Assembly (NCBI GenBank): GCA_964242215.1
Contig: CAXTCJ010000008.1
Coordinates: forward strand, 37,157-101,156
DNA length: 64,000 nucleotides
Reading direction: 5' to 3'
Source of the DNA: LMUY01 sp964242215
GTDB taxonomy: Bacteria > Pseudomonadota > Alphaproteobacteria > Acetobacterales > Acetobacteraceae
In this document: positions 34,395 to 43,332 of the stretch, piece by piece
Numbering within the stretch: position 1 is the stretch's first letter
Layout: each line of letters begins with the position of its first letter
Translations under genes and position numbers: made by a program
The notes under the pieces: model-generated
What the model was told of the DNA's origin: nothing
Seen by the model: only the letters and a program-made list of their open reading frames with translations
Databases searched by the model: none

Positions 34395-34400
34395 ATTATA
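34395..34400 (-). promoter_or_regulatory. Predicted -10 element of the speD-speE operon
   Basis: TATAAT on the minus strand is a perfect -10 hexamer; a -35 element is not clear (TGGGTG at 17-base spacing). It predicts a leader of about 110 bases to speD, which includes the perfect 12-base palindrome CGCCCGCGGGCG at 34358-34369. Such a structured leader might regulate polyamine synthesis, but no known riboswitch was recognised. Confidence 0.45.
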
Positions 34401-34409
34401 GCCGATTTG

Positions 34410-37301
34410 TCACCGCGCACCCAGGACGCTCAACTCCGAAGGAAGCGCCCGTGCCAACGCGATTTCGCTGGCAACAAGATGTAAATCGCGGGTGCCGGTG
34501 ATCGGGGATGCCGTCAGCAGCCGGAACATGTCACCACGCGGCCCGGTCATCCGAGCAGCCTGCTTGAGCCCTAGAGCGTGGAGGGCCGGCTCGTCAGCGG
34601 CATGGGACTGGACAGAGGCGAGGCGTAGCAGGAGATCCTGCTGGTCCAAACTCAGGGCGCCTACTTCGGGGATCACCCGCGCTGCAACCACCGCCAGCGC
34701 GAGCGCGGCACCATGCCAGTCGCCGCTATCGGCCAGCACCGTCGCCCGTAGCTCGTCGGCCGCCTGTGTCCCCAGGGATGACAGGATCGCCGACGCGCCG
34801 GCCGTATCATGCGATTGGGCATGGATGCGGGCATCGAGCAGACCACGCTCCTCGAGCAATGGCTGCGGCAAGCCTGGCGCATCGGTCATGGCCAGCGCCT
34901 TCGCTGCGCCGGTCAGGTCTCCCTCGCCAAACCGCAGTGCAGCAAGCCGTGCACCGAGCGTTGCACGACCAACACCCGGAGCCGCGGCGGCGGCCAGGTG
35001 CTCGATCACCGGGTCGGCCCGCTTTGGAAGGTCGAGGGCGGTCAGTTTATCGGCGAGAAGCAAGCCGATCCCCGCAGCATCGACCTGCGCGATGGCTTCG
35101 GCATTCTCGTCGGCCAGCGTGACAAGATCGAGTGGGGCGATCGACGCTGCGCCAGGACCATGAAGCAATTCGATCAGCACTGCGGCGAGTTGTGCCGTGA
35201 TGATCGGGCTGTCTGCAGGGAATAGCTGGGCCGTCTCCTTCAGGGTTGCGATGGCTTTGCGCCATTCCCCGGCCTTGGCCTCGATCGTGGCAGTCTGCAA
35301 CCGCAGATCGCGCTCTCTGGCATCGCCTCGCCACAGCATGAAGTCGCGCTCCAGTGCGGCAGCGGCGGCGGTCGGGGTAAGGGCACCGGTTGCAAGACGA
35401 AGCATCACCGCACGGGTTGCCGCCCGCGCGCTTGCGAGACGGTCCCGGCTCATGGCCAGGGCGTCGTAGAGCGTGAGCGCGGAGGCGGCGTCCCCCTTCT
35501 GCTCGAGCCGGATCGCACGGGCCATGGCGAGGAGCGGTTCATCAGGCAAACTTGCAAGCAGCATGTCGGCCGCTTTTGGCGCCCCTCCCTCGGCCATCGT
35601 CTCGGCCGCGAGCGGCAAAAGGCGGTTTCGCAGGGCGCTTGGGTACGACAGGATCAAGCCCGCCGTCGCGGCGAAAACATTTGCCGCTTCTGGCGAATCT
35701 TCGCGTTTCATGGCACCGCCAACCGCGCGCCACAACGCAACTTCATCGCTTCCCGATAAATCCAGCGCATTTAGCCCGTCCGCCTCCTGAGGGCGACTAC
35801 TGAGCAAGGCGGCGATCCCGCTGAGACCGCTAATGTCGGGATCTGCCGTCGCGCGCGGATCTTCCTCCACGGCGAGCTGCAGCAAGGATTGCGCTTCGGC
35901 ATCGAGGCCGATCGCCAGCATCGTCTGAGCCGCCGCCTTGCGCAGAGCCAAACGCGCCTGTGGCGGCGCCTGGCCGACGTCTTGGATCTGCGCCTGGAGC
36001 CGCCTCAGAAGGCTCGCAACGGGCTCCGACGGGAAATCGAAGCGCCGGGTCAGCGACGCTGCACCTGCCAAGGCTGGCCCGCTATCGGGCATCGGGGACA
36101 GAGCACCGCCGGTCTCGATGACAAACCCCTCTGGCACGGATCGCAGGCTGGTCCGGTCGGATACGGGTTCGACCACCACACCCTGCCAGCTCGGCCGGAT
36201 CGCAAACTCGGGGACGCGGATCGCGACAGGCACTCCGGGTCCCGCTAGCTTCAGCGTTCCCACCAGTAGATTGCGGCCGGTCTCCGGATCCGGGACCACC
36301 ACGACCTGACCCGGCGACGCGACCAGCAGCAACAAACGAGCGGGACGGCTGGCCGGCATCATGATCGGGCCGGTTGTGGCATCCGCGGCGATGACCGCCC
36401 AGCCGTCCGCGCGCCGCTCCAGCCGGACGTCAGAGGTAGCCGGCAGTTTGAAATGCAGCAATGTAGCAGACGGCAGCAGCTCGATGGCGGCGGTTTTGAA
36501 CACGGCATCGTCGGATAGATTGACCATGTCGATGGGGCGTCGATCGTCGAAGACGATCCAGGCCTCGTCACCATGCCTGAAGGCAGCCGCGGCGACGCCC
36601 GATGCAAACGGAAGAATAACGGCGCTGCCTTGGCGTCCAGCCGGCATCGGCGTGCGTGACGCCGCAAGTGCAAGCGTGTCTCCCGAGGGGCTCGGAACCA
36701 GTGGAACAGCAGATGCAGGCGCCGGAAGGGGGGTTGGCTCGACATGCGCGGGACGTGCGGGCGGTTGCTGCGGCGGCTGCGATCGGGACGCTGCTTCAGT
36801 AGGCTGGACCGGCACAGGCACCGGCACCGGCGGCGCAGCAGCAGCCGGAAGCGTGAGAGAGGCTGGCAATGCCGGAGACGCCGGGGCCGGGGCGGACGCT
36901 GCAAGCCGAGCCGGCTTAGCATTGTTGCGGACTGACGCTGGCTGGGGGGCGACACGCCTCACCGGCGCCGGGTCGAGCACGTCCACTACGACGCGGTTAC
37001 CAAGGCGCATGATGTGCGTCCGGGCACCGGGCACCATGGTCACCGTCGCCATATCTGGCCCGCCGGTGACGCCGGTGACGTTACGGACCGTTCCTATGCC
37101 TTGCGGCACGACGCCTGCGCTGGGGAAATGCAGGACGACCGTGTTGTCTTCGCGTTCGGTGTTGAACTCGGTGGGCTGGGCAAACTCGAACACGATCCGC
37201 CCATAGCCGTTATGCGTCCCGAGTCGGACGACAGCTGGCTGCGCAGCCGCAGCGGCCGTTCCAACAATGAGGAAGGCGAGCGCACCTTGCAGCGGCCTCA
37301 T
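34410..37301 (-). CDS. Large periplasmic repeat protein of the flagellar locus
   Basis: This 963-residue protein has no assigned function. A signal peptide (cleavage near AAAAQ) is followed by an AMIN-like beta domain (about 22-112; VVRLGTHNGYGRIVFEFAQP), a Pro/Ala-rich linker (about 120-220), a second beta-rich region (about 225-440) and a long alpha-helical, TPR-like solenoid to the end. AMIN domains usually bind peptidoglycan or position envelope complexes. It is the last gene of the fliL-fliM-DUF6468-motE run, 76 bases after motE. It is probably a periplasmic scaffold for the flagellar motor. An earlier ATG at 37397 is possible. Confidence 0.75.
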   Translation of the reverse strand: MRPLQGALAFLIVGTAAAAAQPAVVRLGTHNGYGRIVFEFAQPTEFNTEREDNTVVLHFPSAGVVPQGIGTVRNVTGVTGGPDMATVTMVPGARTHIMRLGNRVVVDVLDPAPVRRVAPQPASVRNNAKPARLAASAPAPASPALPASLTLPAAAAPPVPVPVPVQPTEAASRSQPPQQPPARPAHVEPTPLPAPASAVPLVPSPSGDTLALAASRTPMPAGRQGSAVILPFASGVAAAAFRHGDEAWIVFDDRRPIDMVNLSDDAVFKTAAIELLPSATLLHFKLPATSDVRLERRADGWAVIAADATTGPIMMPASRPARLLLLVASPGQVVVVPDPETGRNLLVGTLKLAGPGVPVAIRVPEFAIRPSWQGVVVEPVSDRTSLRSVPEGFVIETGGALSPMPDSGPALAGAASLTRRFDFPSEPVASLLRRLQAQIQDVGQAPPQARLALRKAAAQTMLAIGLDAEAQSLLQLAVEEDPRATADPDISGLSGIAALLSSRPQEADGLNALDLSGSDEVALWRAVGGAMKREDSPEAANVFAATAGLILSYPSALRNRLLPLAAETMAEGGAPKAADMLLASLPDEPLLAMARAIRLEQKGDAASALTLYDALAMSRDRLASARAATRAVMLRLATGALTPTAAAAALERDFMLWRGDARERDLRLQTATIEAKAGEWRKAIATLKETAQLFPADSPIITAQLAAVLIELLHGPGAASIAPLDLVTLADENAEAIAQVDAAGIGLLLADKLTALDLPKRADPVIEHLAAAAAPGVGRATLGARLAALRFGEGDLTGAAKALAMTDAPGLPQPLLEERGLLDARIHAQSHDTAGASAILSSLGTQAADELRATVLADSGDWHGAALALAVVAARVIPEVGALSLDQQDLLLRLASVQSHAADEPALHALGLKQAARMTGPRGDMFRLLTASPITGTRDLHLVASEIALARALPSELSVLGAR

Positions 37302-37377
37302 CCACGTTGCTCCGGTGCGCGGGAACACGCCCGAGCGATCGCGCCCCGGCCGACGACCTGTGCGGTGCGCATGACCA

Positions 37378-38124
37378 TCATGAGTGCGAGTTGGCATCGG
37401 GGGTCGACGTTGCAGGGTCTGCGACCGTCGTCGTACGGCTGCGTTTAGCGGCCAGTTGGGCTGTTAGCAGACGCGCGCGATCGGGCAACATCGAGCCGAA
37501 GATTGCCGCGGTCTTGGTCTCCTTCATTCGGTCGACGATCTGCAGCAGGACCGGCATGTCCATGTCGTTGAAGATGGAAGCGGCGTCGCGGGGCTTCATC
37601 GTCTCGTAGACTTTCACCAAGCCGGCCCAGTTCGCGTCGTCACGCTCGACGCGCGATTTCTCCAGTTGCTCCAGGCGTGTCTGGAGGGCGGATAGCTCGG
37701 ACGCACGAGCGACGAGGCGCTGCTCCGCGGCGTTGAAGACACCCTCCCGCTCGGTCAAGGCGCGGTCCTTGGCGTCCCATTCCTGGCGACGCCCCCGCAG
37801 GTCTTGCAACAGGCGAAGCTCCTCCGCACTGATCGGCGCGGGGGCTGGATCCGCCGACGCTGCGGACGTCGTTGATGAAGGGGGGCCTGCTGCAGGTGGG
37901 GCTGCCGACGCCGTTGATTGCGGGCCGCTGGGCTTGGCGCCGGGTTTCGCCTCGGCCTTGTCGCCGTGGCTGGCTTCGGCGGCCGACGCGGCACCCGCAA
38001 GGGGAACAACCGCTTCCGCGAGTGCCCAGTGGCCAGGGAAGTAGGCCATCGCCAAGCCGAGCGACTTGCTGACCAGCAGCAAGCTGCCGATGGCGATCGT
38101 GGCCGGGAGGAGCCGGAACCGCAT
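37378..38124 (-). CDS. motE: MotE-family flagellar motor chaperone
   Basis: This 248-residue protein has one N-terminal membrane helix or signal anchor, an Ala/Pro/Ser-rich linker (about 45-100), a coiled coil (about 100-165) and an MgtE-N-like domain (VYETMKPRDAASIFNDMD). This matches MotE, the periplasmic chaperone that stabilises MotC/stator components in Sinorhizobium and is common in alphaproteobacterial flagellar clusters. Its ATG shares a base with the preceding stop (TAATG). Confidence 0.82.
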   Translation of the reverse strand: MRFRLLPATIAIGSLLLVSKSLGLAMAYFPGHWALAEAVVPLAGAASAAEASHGDKAEAKPGAKPSGPQSTASAAPPAAGPPSSTTSAASADPAPAPISAEELRLLQDLRGRRQEWDAKDRALTEREGVFNAAEQRLVARASELSALQTRLEQLEKSRVERDDANWAGLVKVYETMKPRDAASIFNDMDMPVLLQIVDRMKETKTAAIFGSMLPDRARLLTAQLAAKRSRTTTVADPATSTPDANSHS

Positions 38125-38570
38125 TAGCGGGTTACCCGAAGGGCGCGCAGCAGGTCACGCTCCGCCTGGCTACGCACGCGTGTTGCCGCTGTTTCCATGA
38201 GTTCCGGTTCCGGTGTGTTGTAGCGCCGCGGGGGCGGTTCAGATTCGCGGCCGGCGCGGATGAGGCCATCGATGCGATCGGCCAGCTGATCCCCGCGATT
38301 GACGAGGGTGACGAGGTCGTCCTTGAGATGGGCTGCCGCCTCGATCTGCCGGGTGATGTGCTTGCCGGCGCCCTCAGCGGCGCCGCGCAACCGCTCGGTC
38401 GCGCTTTCAGCCTGGCGTGTGCTGTCGTTGAAGCCGCGGAGCATCGCATCGAGTTCGACGCGATCGCGGCGGACGACGTTGAGTGCCCGTTCCAGCCGCA
38501 AAGCGTGGAACAGTGTCACGGCGAGCAGCCCGATCAAGGCCACCTCGAGCAGTATTTGCCATCCACCCAT
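38124..38570 (-). CDS. DUF6468-type membrane-anchored coiled-coil protein
   Basis: This 148-residue protein has an N-terminal membrane helix (about residues 5-22) followed by a long charged coiled coil (RLERALNVVRRDRVELDAML onward) and an arginine-rich tail. It matches the pattern of the DUF6468 proteins found between fliM and motE in Rhodospirillales-type flagellar operons; function is not established. The topology, one anchor plus a coiled coil, suggests a motor-associated structural role. It is 21 bases downstream of fliM. Confidence 0.7.
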   Translation of the reverse strand: MGGWQILLEVALIGLLAVTLFHALRLERALNVVRRDRVELDAMLRGFNDSTRQAESATERLRGAAEGAGKHITRQIEAAAHLKDDLVTLVNRGDQLADRIDGLIRAGRESEPPPRRYNTPEPELMETAATRVRSQAERDLLRALRVTR

Positions 38571-38591
38571 GCCTGCCGATCCCTCTGTTCG

Positions 38592-39635
38592 TCACGCTTG
38601 GCGTGGCAGTTGCACGATTTCGTGGTCGATGCGGACCGCCACGCGGTTCTTGCGGCGGCCAACGCGTCCCTCAAACAAGGTCACCGATCCGCATCGGAGC
38701 TGCACAGGGCTGCCCGGGCCGCTCCCCAGCAGGATCTGGCTGCCGGGCTTTAGTGCCATGACGTCGGACAGGCTCATGACTTGCTCGTCGAGCACGACGT
38801 CGAGGTCGACATCCGTGGCCCAGAGCTCCTCGGCCAGATGGGTCTCCCAAATGCTGTCACGGCCGAACTTCTCACCCATGAATTGCTGCAGCAGCAATTC
38901 GCGGACGGGCTCCAGCGTGGCGTAGGGCAGCAGCAGCTCCATCCGGCCGCCACGGTCCTCCATATCGACGCGAAGCCGGGCCAGCACCGCCGCGTTCGAC
39001 AGGCGGCTGATGGTTGCAAACCGTGGGTTGACCTCGAGCCGCTCGAACTTAAACGTCACCGGGCAGAGCGGATCGAAACTCGCGGAAAGATCGGCCAGGA
39101 CAACCATGATCAAGCGCTCGACCAGGGTGCGCTCGATGGTGGTGTAAGGCCGGCCCTCGATGCGCATGGCAGCCGTCCCGCGCCGGCCGCCGAGCAGCAC
39201 GTCGACGATCGAGTAGATCATCGCCGAATCGACCACCATCAGGCCGTAATTGTCCCACTCCTCCGCCTTGAACACCGCGAGCATGGCCGGGAGGGGGATC
39301 GAGTTCAGATAGTCGCCGAACCTTAGCGACAAGATGTTGTCGATCGACACGTCCACGTTGTCGGAGGTGAAATTCCGCAAGCTGGTGGACATGATGCGGA
39401 CCAGCCGGTCGAACACGATTTCCAGCATCGGGAGACGTTCGTACGAGACCAGTCCCGACGAGATGATCCGGTGGATCCCGGAGCGGCTATCTTCCGACGC
39501 AGGGCCGTCGTCGAAGCCGAGCAGGCTGTCGATCTCGGCCTGGTTCAGTACCCGGGCTGGCGATCCGGATTCGGATGGCGTGGTGTCATCGGCGGTCGCC
39601 CGGGCGGCTGCAATGACTGCGTCGGCGCCGCTCAT
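38592..39635 (-). CDS. fliM: Flagellar motor switch protein FliM
   Basis: This 347-residue cytoplasmic C-ring protein binds phospho-CheY and sets rotation direction. A short N-terminal CheY-binding-like segment (LNQAEIDSLLGFD) is followed by the CheC-like middle domain (SLRNFTSDNVDVSIDNI) and a C-terminal SpoA domain (DLDVVLDEQVMSLSDVMALKPGSQILL region). The length is normal. Its ATG overlaps the fliL stop by four bases. Confidence 0.96.
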   Translation of the reverse strand: MSGADAVIAAARATADDTTPSESGSPARVLNQAEIDSLLGFDDGPASEDSRSGIHRIISSGLVSYERLPMLEIVFDRLVRIMSTSLRNFTSDNVDVSIDNILSLRFGDYLNSIPLPAMLAVFKAEEWDNYGLMVVDSAMIYSIVDVLLGGRRGTAAMRIEGRPYTTIERTLVERLIMVVLADLSASFDPLCPVTFKFERLEVNPRFATISRLSNAAVLARLRVDMEDRGGRMELLLPYATLEPVRELLLQQFMGEKFGRDSIWETHLAEELWATDVDLDVVLDEQVMSLSDVMALKPGSQILLGSGPGSPVQLRCGSVTLFEGRVGRRKNRVAVRIDHEIVQLPRQA

Positions 39636-40183
39636 TGGACCAGCAATTCGCTAAATAACACATCCACCACACGTGCCGGGGCGACGGCGATGTTGGCGCG
39701 GGCGATCAGTTCCTCCCGCAAACGATACGTACCAGCGGACCCCCGCAACTCCTCCGGGCGCATTTCACGCAGATACGTTTGGAACAGGTCGACCACGCGC
39801 GGCTGGGCTGCCGCGAACACCGCCTGGTCCTCCGGCTTGGCCAACTCGATGCGCGCCTTCAGCTTCACAAAGATCGGGCGCCGGCCGGGTGCATTCAAAT
39901 TCGTTACCATGTCGGGCAGCTCGACGAAGACAGGCACATGCGGGGTGGCCGCAGCCTCCTTGCCCTCGGTCTTGCCCTCGGACTTGGTGTCAGTCTTGGC
40001 AGCCGCGTGGGACATGCCGAGCAAGCCCGGGAGAATGCCTGAAAACCAGAGTCCGGCGAGGATGACGACCAACAGAACCGGGGCGGCAATCAGGATCAGC
40101 TTCTTCTTGCCACCCTTGGTTTTGCCCGAGCCCTTGGCGCCCGCCGCATCGCCGGGAATCGCGACCGCCGCAGCTGCCCCCAT
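39632..40183 (-). CDS. fliL: Flagellar basal body-associated protein FliL
   Basis: This 183-residue single-pass inner-membrane protein has a Lys-rich N-terminus, a helix (ILIAAPVLLVVILAGLWFSG), a low-complexity Lys/Glu linker and a stomatin-like periplasmic domain (FVELPDMVTNLNAPGRRPIFVKL). FliL rings surround the stator and increase torque. It is the first gene of the fliL-fliM-DUF6468-motE-periplasmic protein operon. Confidence 0.94.
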   Translation of the reverse strand: MGAAAAVAIPGDAAGAKGSGKTKGGKKKLILIAAPVLLVVILAGLWFSGILPGLLGMSHAAAKTDTKSEGKTEGKEAAATPHVPVFVELPDMVTNLNAPGRRPIFVKLKARIELAKPEDQAVFAAAQPRVVDLFQTYLREMRPEELRGSAGTYRLREELIARANIAVAPARVVDVLFSELLVQ

Positions 40184-40334
40184 CTCTGCACCCCATCATT
40201 CCTGAGCGGGCAATCTGCGCGAAGATGGTTGCGCAGAGGTTAATGGGGCCCGCGGCGATGCGCCCAAATGCCGCCGCAATGCTCGACGATAAACCGTCTA
40301 CCGGGGGGTGCGAGACAGCGATGCAAGGACTGCA

Positions 40335-40703
40335 ATGCAAACCTCACCGACCTTAAACCTTCTTGGCCTACTCGCCGCACGCTTGCCGCCAAGCCGCGAT
40401 TACTCGGTCGTGCGCGCCGATCTGAACGGCACGTGGCAATGCGACGATGGCGGCCTGTACTTCGTGCGTCAGATCGGGCCCGACGTGCTCTGGTATGGCG
40501 AGGGCCCATCGGACAAGCCACATTTCGCCAACGTCGCCCATGGCAGGATGGAGGATGACGGATGCGTCCGCTTGATGTGGGCTGACGTGCCGAAGGGCAG
40601 CACGGGGGCGTGTGGCGGGCTCGTGTTGCGTGTCAGGCACGGTGGCGAGATGCATGCGGTCACAGCAACCGGCGGCTTCGGTGGCCGGACATGGACGCGT
40701 TGA
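40335..40703 (+). CDS. Hypothetical small beta-rich protein
   Basis: This 122-residue cytoplasmic protein has no recognised family name. It has a Trp/Gly-rich pattern, LNGTWQCDDGGLYFVRQIG, VLWYGEG and WADVPKGSTGACGGLVLRV, which looks like a compact beta-barrel of lipocalin-like strand spacing. Proteins with the GTWxxDDGGxYxxRQ pattern occur widely as uncharacterised entries. An AAGGA site precedes the ATG; a GTG at 40308 would add nine residues. It stands between divergent flagellar operons. Confidence 0.65.
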   Translation: MQTSPTLNLLGLLAARLPPSRDYSVVRADLNGTWQCDDGGLYFVRQIGPDVLWYGEGPSDKPHFANVAHGRMEDDGCVRLMWADVPKGSTGACGGLVLRVRHGGEMHAVTATGGFGGRTWTR

Positions 40704-40782
40704 CCCGGCAGGATCTGCCGACAGGGCATTGTAGGCTGTAGCCCGCAGGCGCTGTTTCTCAATGAAACCGGCATAAATCGGG

Positions 40783-40797
40783 TGGTACGCGGCTTGC
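40783..40797 (+). promoter_or_regulatory. Sigma-54 (-24/-12) promoter of the flgF operon
   Basis: TGGTACG-CGGC-TTGC matches the RpoN consensus TGGCACG-N4-TTGC at all but one defined position, with the invariant GG and GC ten bases apart. It lies 35 bases upstream of the flgF ATG, so the predicted start is near 40809. A sigma-54 promoter in front of flgF is known from the Caulobacter flagellar hierarchy, where FlbD activates it. Confidence 0.8.
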
Positions 40798-40831
40798 GGT
40801 AACTGGCCTGAACCAGCCGGACACAGCCGCC

Positions 40832-41572
40832 ATGCAGATCGCCACGAACGTCGCCTTGTCCCGCATCGTTGCACAGCAGCGCGCCATGGACGTCACCGCG
40901 ACCAACCTCGCCAATGCGGACACGCCGGGCTTCAAGACCAGCCGGACGCTGTTCTCCGACTGGCTCAGCACCCCGTCCGGCATCGACCCGGTGCGCGGCG
41001 GCCGCGTGGTCGCCTCCACACAGGACCGCGCCACCTACCGCGATCAGTCGGCTGGTCCGCTGAACCACACGGGCAACCCGCTCGACCTGGCCATCACCGG
41101 CCCTGGGTTCTTCACCGTGCAGACCAAGGCCGGCCCGATGCTGACCCGCGCCGGCCGGTTCAACATGCAGCCGGACGGCACGGTGGCCGACGATGACGGC
41201 GACGCCCTGCTCGACACCGCGGGCAAGCCGGTGCGGGTCGCTGCCGCCGACACCCAGCTGGCAGTCGCCGGCGATGGCACGCTCAGCAGCGAGAACGGTC
41301 AGCTGGGCAAGATCGGCGTGGTGGTGCCTGCCGACCTGAACCGCATGCAGACACAAGGCAGCCGGCTGCTCACGGCCGCGACCCCGACAACGGCCGTGGC
41401 GCAGCCGATGGTGGTGGGGGGTGCGCTGGAGCAGAGCAACGTGCAGCCCGTGGCCGAGACCACGCGAATGATGAACGACCTGCGGGAGTTCCAATTCGTC
41501 ACTCAGTTCGTCGAGGCCGAGGGTCAACGCGAACAGAACGCTATCGACAAACTCACGCAGCACCAGTCGTAA
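40832..41572 (+). CDS. flgF: Rod protein FlgF
   Basis: This 246-residue proximal-rod protein of the FlgE/F/G family has the N-terminal rod motif TATNLANADTPGFKTSR, GPGFFTVQTKAGPMLTRAG in the middle and the C-terminal axial helix ETTRMMNDLREFQFVTQF. It is slightly shorter than FlgG encoded next. It is expressed from the sigma-54 site upstream and is followed after 12 bases by flgG. Confidence 0.95.
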   Translation: MQIATNVALSRIVAQQRAMDVTATNLANADTPGFKTSRTLFSDWLSTPSGIDPVRGGRVVASTQDRATYRDQSAGPLNHTGNPLDLAITGPGFFTVQTKAGPMLTRAGRFNMQPDGTVADDDGDALLDTAGKPVRVAAADTQLAVAGDGTLSSENGQLGKIGVVVPADLNRMQTQGSRLLTAATPTTAVAQPMVVGGALEQSNVQPVAETTRMMNDLREFQFVTQFVEAEGQREQNAIDKLTQHQS

Positions 41573-41584
41573 AGGAGGGCCATC

Positions 41585-42370
41585 ATGCGCTCGCTCGACA
41601 TCGCATCCACCGGGATGCAGGCCCAGCAGACCAACGTAGACGTGATTTCCAACAACCTGGCCAACATGACGACGACGGGCTTCAAGCGGCGCCGGGCGGA
41701 GTTCCAGGACCTGGTGTACGAGAACCTGCGCCGGGTCGGATCGAACACGTCCGATACCGGCACGGTAGTTCCGGCGGGCGCCCAGATCGGCCTCGGCGTG
41801 CGCACCGCGGCGATCTATCGCATCAACGAACAGGGGACGCTGCAGCAGACGTCCAACAGCCTGGACATCGCCATCCAGGGCAACGGGTATTTCCCGGTGA
41901 CATTGCCGTCCGGGGATACCGCCTACACACGGGACGGCACGTTCGGCCTAGCCCCGGATGGCACCATCGTGACGGCGGACGGCTACCCGATCGCCGGCGG
42001 CATCGTGGTGCCGACCAACGCCACCTCCGTCACGATCAGCTCGAACGGATCGGTGCAGGTCAGCCAGGCCGGGCAGGCCGCGCCCACCACGGTCGGCACG
42101 ATCCAGTTGGCGGTGTTCGCGAACGAGGCGGGGCTCGATGCCAAAGGCGACAACCTGTTCCTGCAGAGCGCGGCCAGCGGCAATCCCGTGACCGGCAACC
42201 CGACCTCGGCCGGGTTCGGCAGCGTGATGCAGGGCTTCGTGGAGGGCTCGAACGTCAACGTGGTGACCGAAATCTCCAACCTCATCACCGCCCAGCGCGC
42301 CTACGAGATGAACAGCAAGGTCATCACGACGTCGGACCAGATGCTCTCAACCCTCACGAACCTGCGGTGA
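41585..42370 (+). CDS. flgG: Distal rod protein FlgG
   Basis: This 261-residue distal-rod subunit has the typical start MRSLDIASTGMQAQQTNVDV, the FlgG-specific segment KRRRAEFQDLVYENLRRVG near residue 37 and the C-terminal helix NVVTEISNLITAQRAYEMNS. AAAGGAG lies just before the ATG. It is coupled to flgA by a GTGA overlap. Confidence 0.97.
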   Translation: MRSLDIASTGMQAQQTNVDVISNNLANMTTTGFKRRRAEFQDLVYENLRRVGSNTSDTGTVVPAGAQIGLGVRTAAIYRINEQGTLQQTSNSLDIAIQGNGYFPVTLPSGDTAYTRDGTFGLAPDGTIVTADGYPIAGGIVVPTNATSVTISSNGSVQVSQAGQAAPTTVGTIQLAVFANEAGLDAKGDNLFLQSAASGNPVTGNPTSAGFGSVMQGFVEGSNVNVVTEISNLITAQRAYEMNSKVITTSDQMLSTLTNLR

Positions 42371-43332
42371 TCGCGATGCGCATCCCCTTCGCCCTGCTCG
42401 GGCTGCTTGCACTTCCGGTTCACGCCGCAACGCTGCGGGGCGGCACGACGCTGTCCAATCCCGCGGTCCGCCTATCCGACTTGTTCGACGGTGTGGAGCA
42501 GGACCGCGCGATCGGCCCGGGTCCGGAACCGGGGGGACGCATCATCGTGGAGGCGCCGCAACTCGCGGCCATTGCCCGGCAGTTCAACGTGGATTGGCGG
42601 CCGGCCAGCATGGCGGACCGCATCGTCCTGGAGCGGCCGGGCCGAGCCTTCCCGCGGGATGAAGCGGTGGCGGCCCTCCGCACTGCGCTCGGGGTGGCGG
42701 GCGTCGCGGCAGATGCCGATATCGACATGCCCGGCTTCATGGGGCCGATCGTGCCGGCCGAGGCGGTGACGCACGCCGAAGTGGGGCAGCTCGACTACAA
42801 CCCGGTCGAGGGACGCTTCACCGCCGTGCTTTCGGTGACTGCGCCGGGCATGATGCCGGCCCACTCGCGGTTGTCCGGCCAGATCGTCGAGATGGTGGAA
42901 CTGCCGGTGGCGGTGCGCCGCATGATGCCCGGCGACGTGATCGGCAAGGCCGACATCCAGATGGCCCGGCTGCGCGCCAGCGCCGTGCGTGGGGAGGTCG
43001 CCCAATCACCCGCCCAGGCGGTCGGCATGGCGATGCGCCACCCCGTCGGCCCGGGTGCCCCCCTGCTGCTCGCGGATCTCGGGCACCCGTTAATGGTCCA
43101 GAAAGGTGACCCGGTTCAGATGGAGCTGCAGACGCCGGGCTTGCAGCTGTCGGCGCAGGGGATCGCGATGGACAGTGGCGCGATGGGTGAGCGGGTGCGG
43201 GTGCTGAACGCACAGTCCCGCGCTGTCGTGGATGCCGAGGTGGAGGGAAGCGGCCGGGTGCGCATCACTGGGACGACGCCGACCATTCTAGCCCCTGGCG
43301 CGCCGATGCCGGTGCGGTTGGCCGCGCGATGA
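42367..43332 (+). CDS. flgA: P-ring assembly chaperone FlgA
   Basis: This 321-residue periplasmic chaperone promotes polymerisation of FlgI into the P ring. It has a signal peptide (MRIPFALLGLLALPVHA), an SAF domain (VAVRRMMPGDVIGKADIQ) and the C-terminal FlgA signature (VQKGDPVQMELQTPGLQLSAQG). The GTG at 42367 overlaps the flgG stop; the ATG at 42376 is an equally good start for the signal peptide. Confidence 0.92.
   Translation: MIAMRIPFALLGLLALPVHAATLRGGTTLSNPAVRLSDLFDGVEQDRAIGPGPEPGGRIIVEAPQLAAIARQFNVDWRPASMADRIVLERPGRAFPRDEAVAALRTALGVAGVAADADIDMPGFMGPIVPAEAVTHAEVGQLDYNPVEGRFTAVLSVTAPGMMPAHSRLSGQIVEMVELPVAVRRMMPGDVIGKADIQMARLRASAVRGEVAQSPAQAVGMAMRHPVGPGAPLLLADLGHPLMVQKGDPVQMELQTPGLQLSAQGIAMDSGAMGERVRVLNAQSRAVVDAEVEGSGRVRITGTTPTILAPGAPMPVRLAAR

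Noticed and set aside
40184..40334. Possible sigma-54 site on the minus strand before fliL (TGGGCGCATCGCCGC)
   Set aside because: Only the GG and GC dinucleotides match; the CACG and TT portions are absent, unlike the site before flgF.
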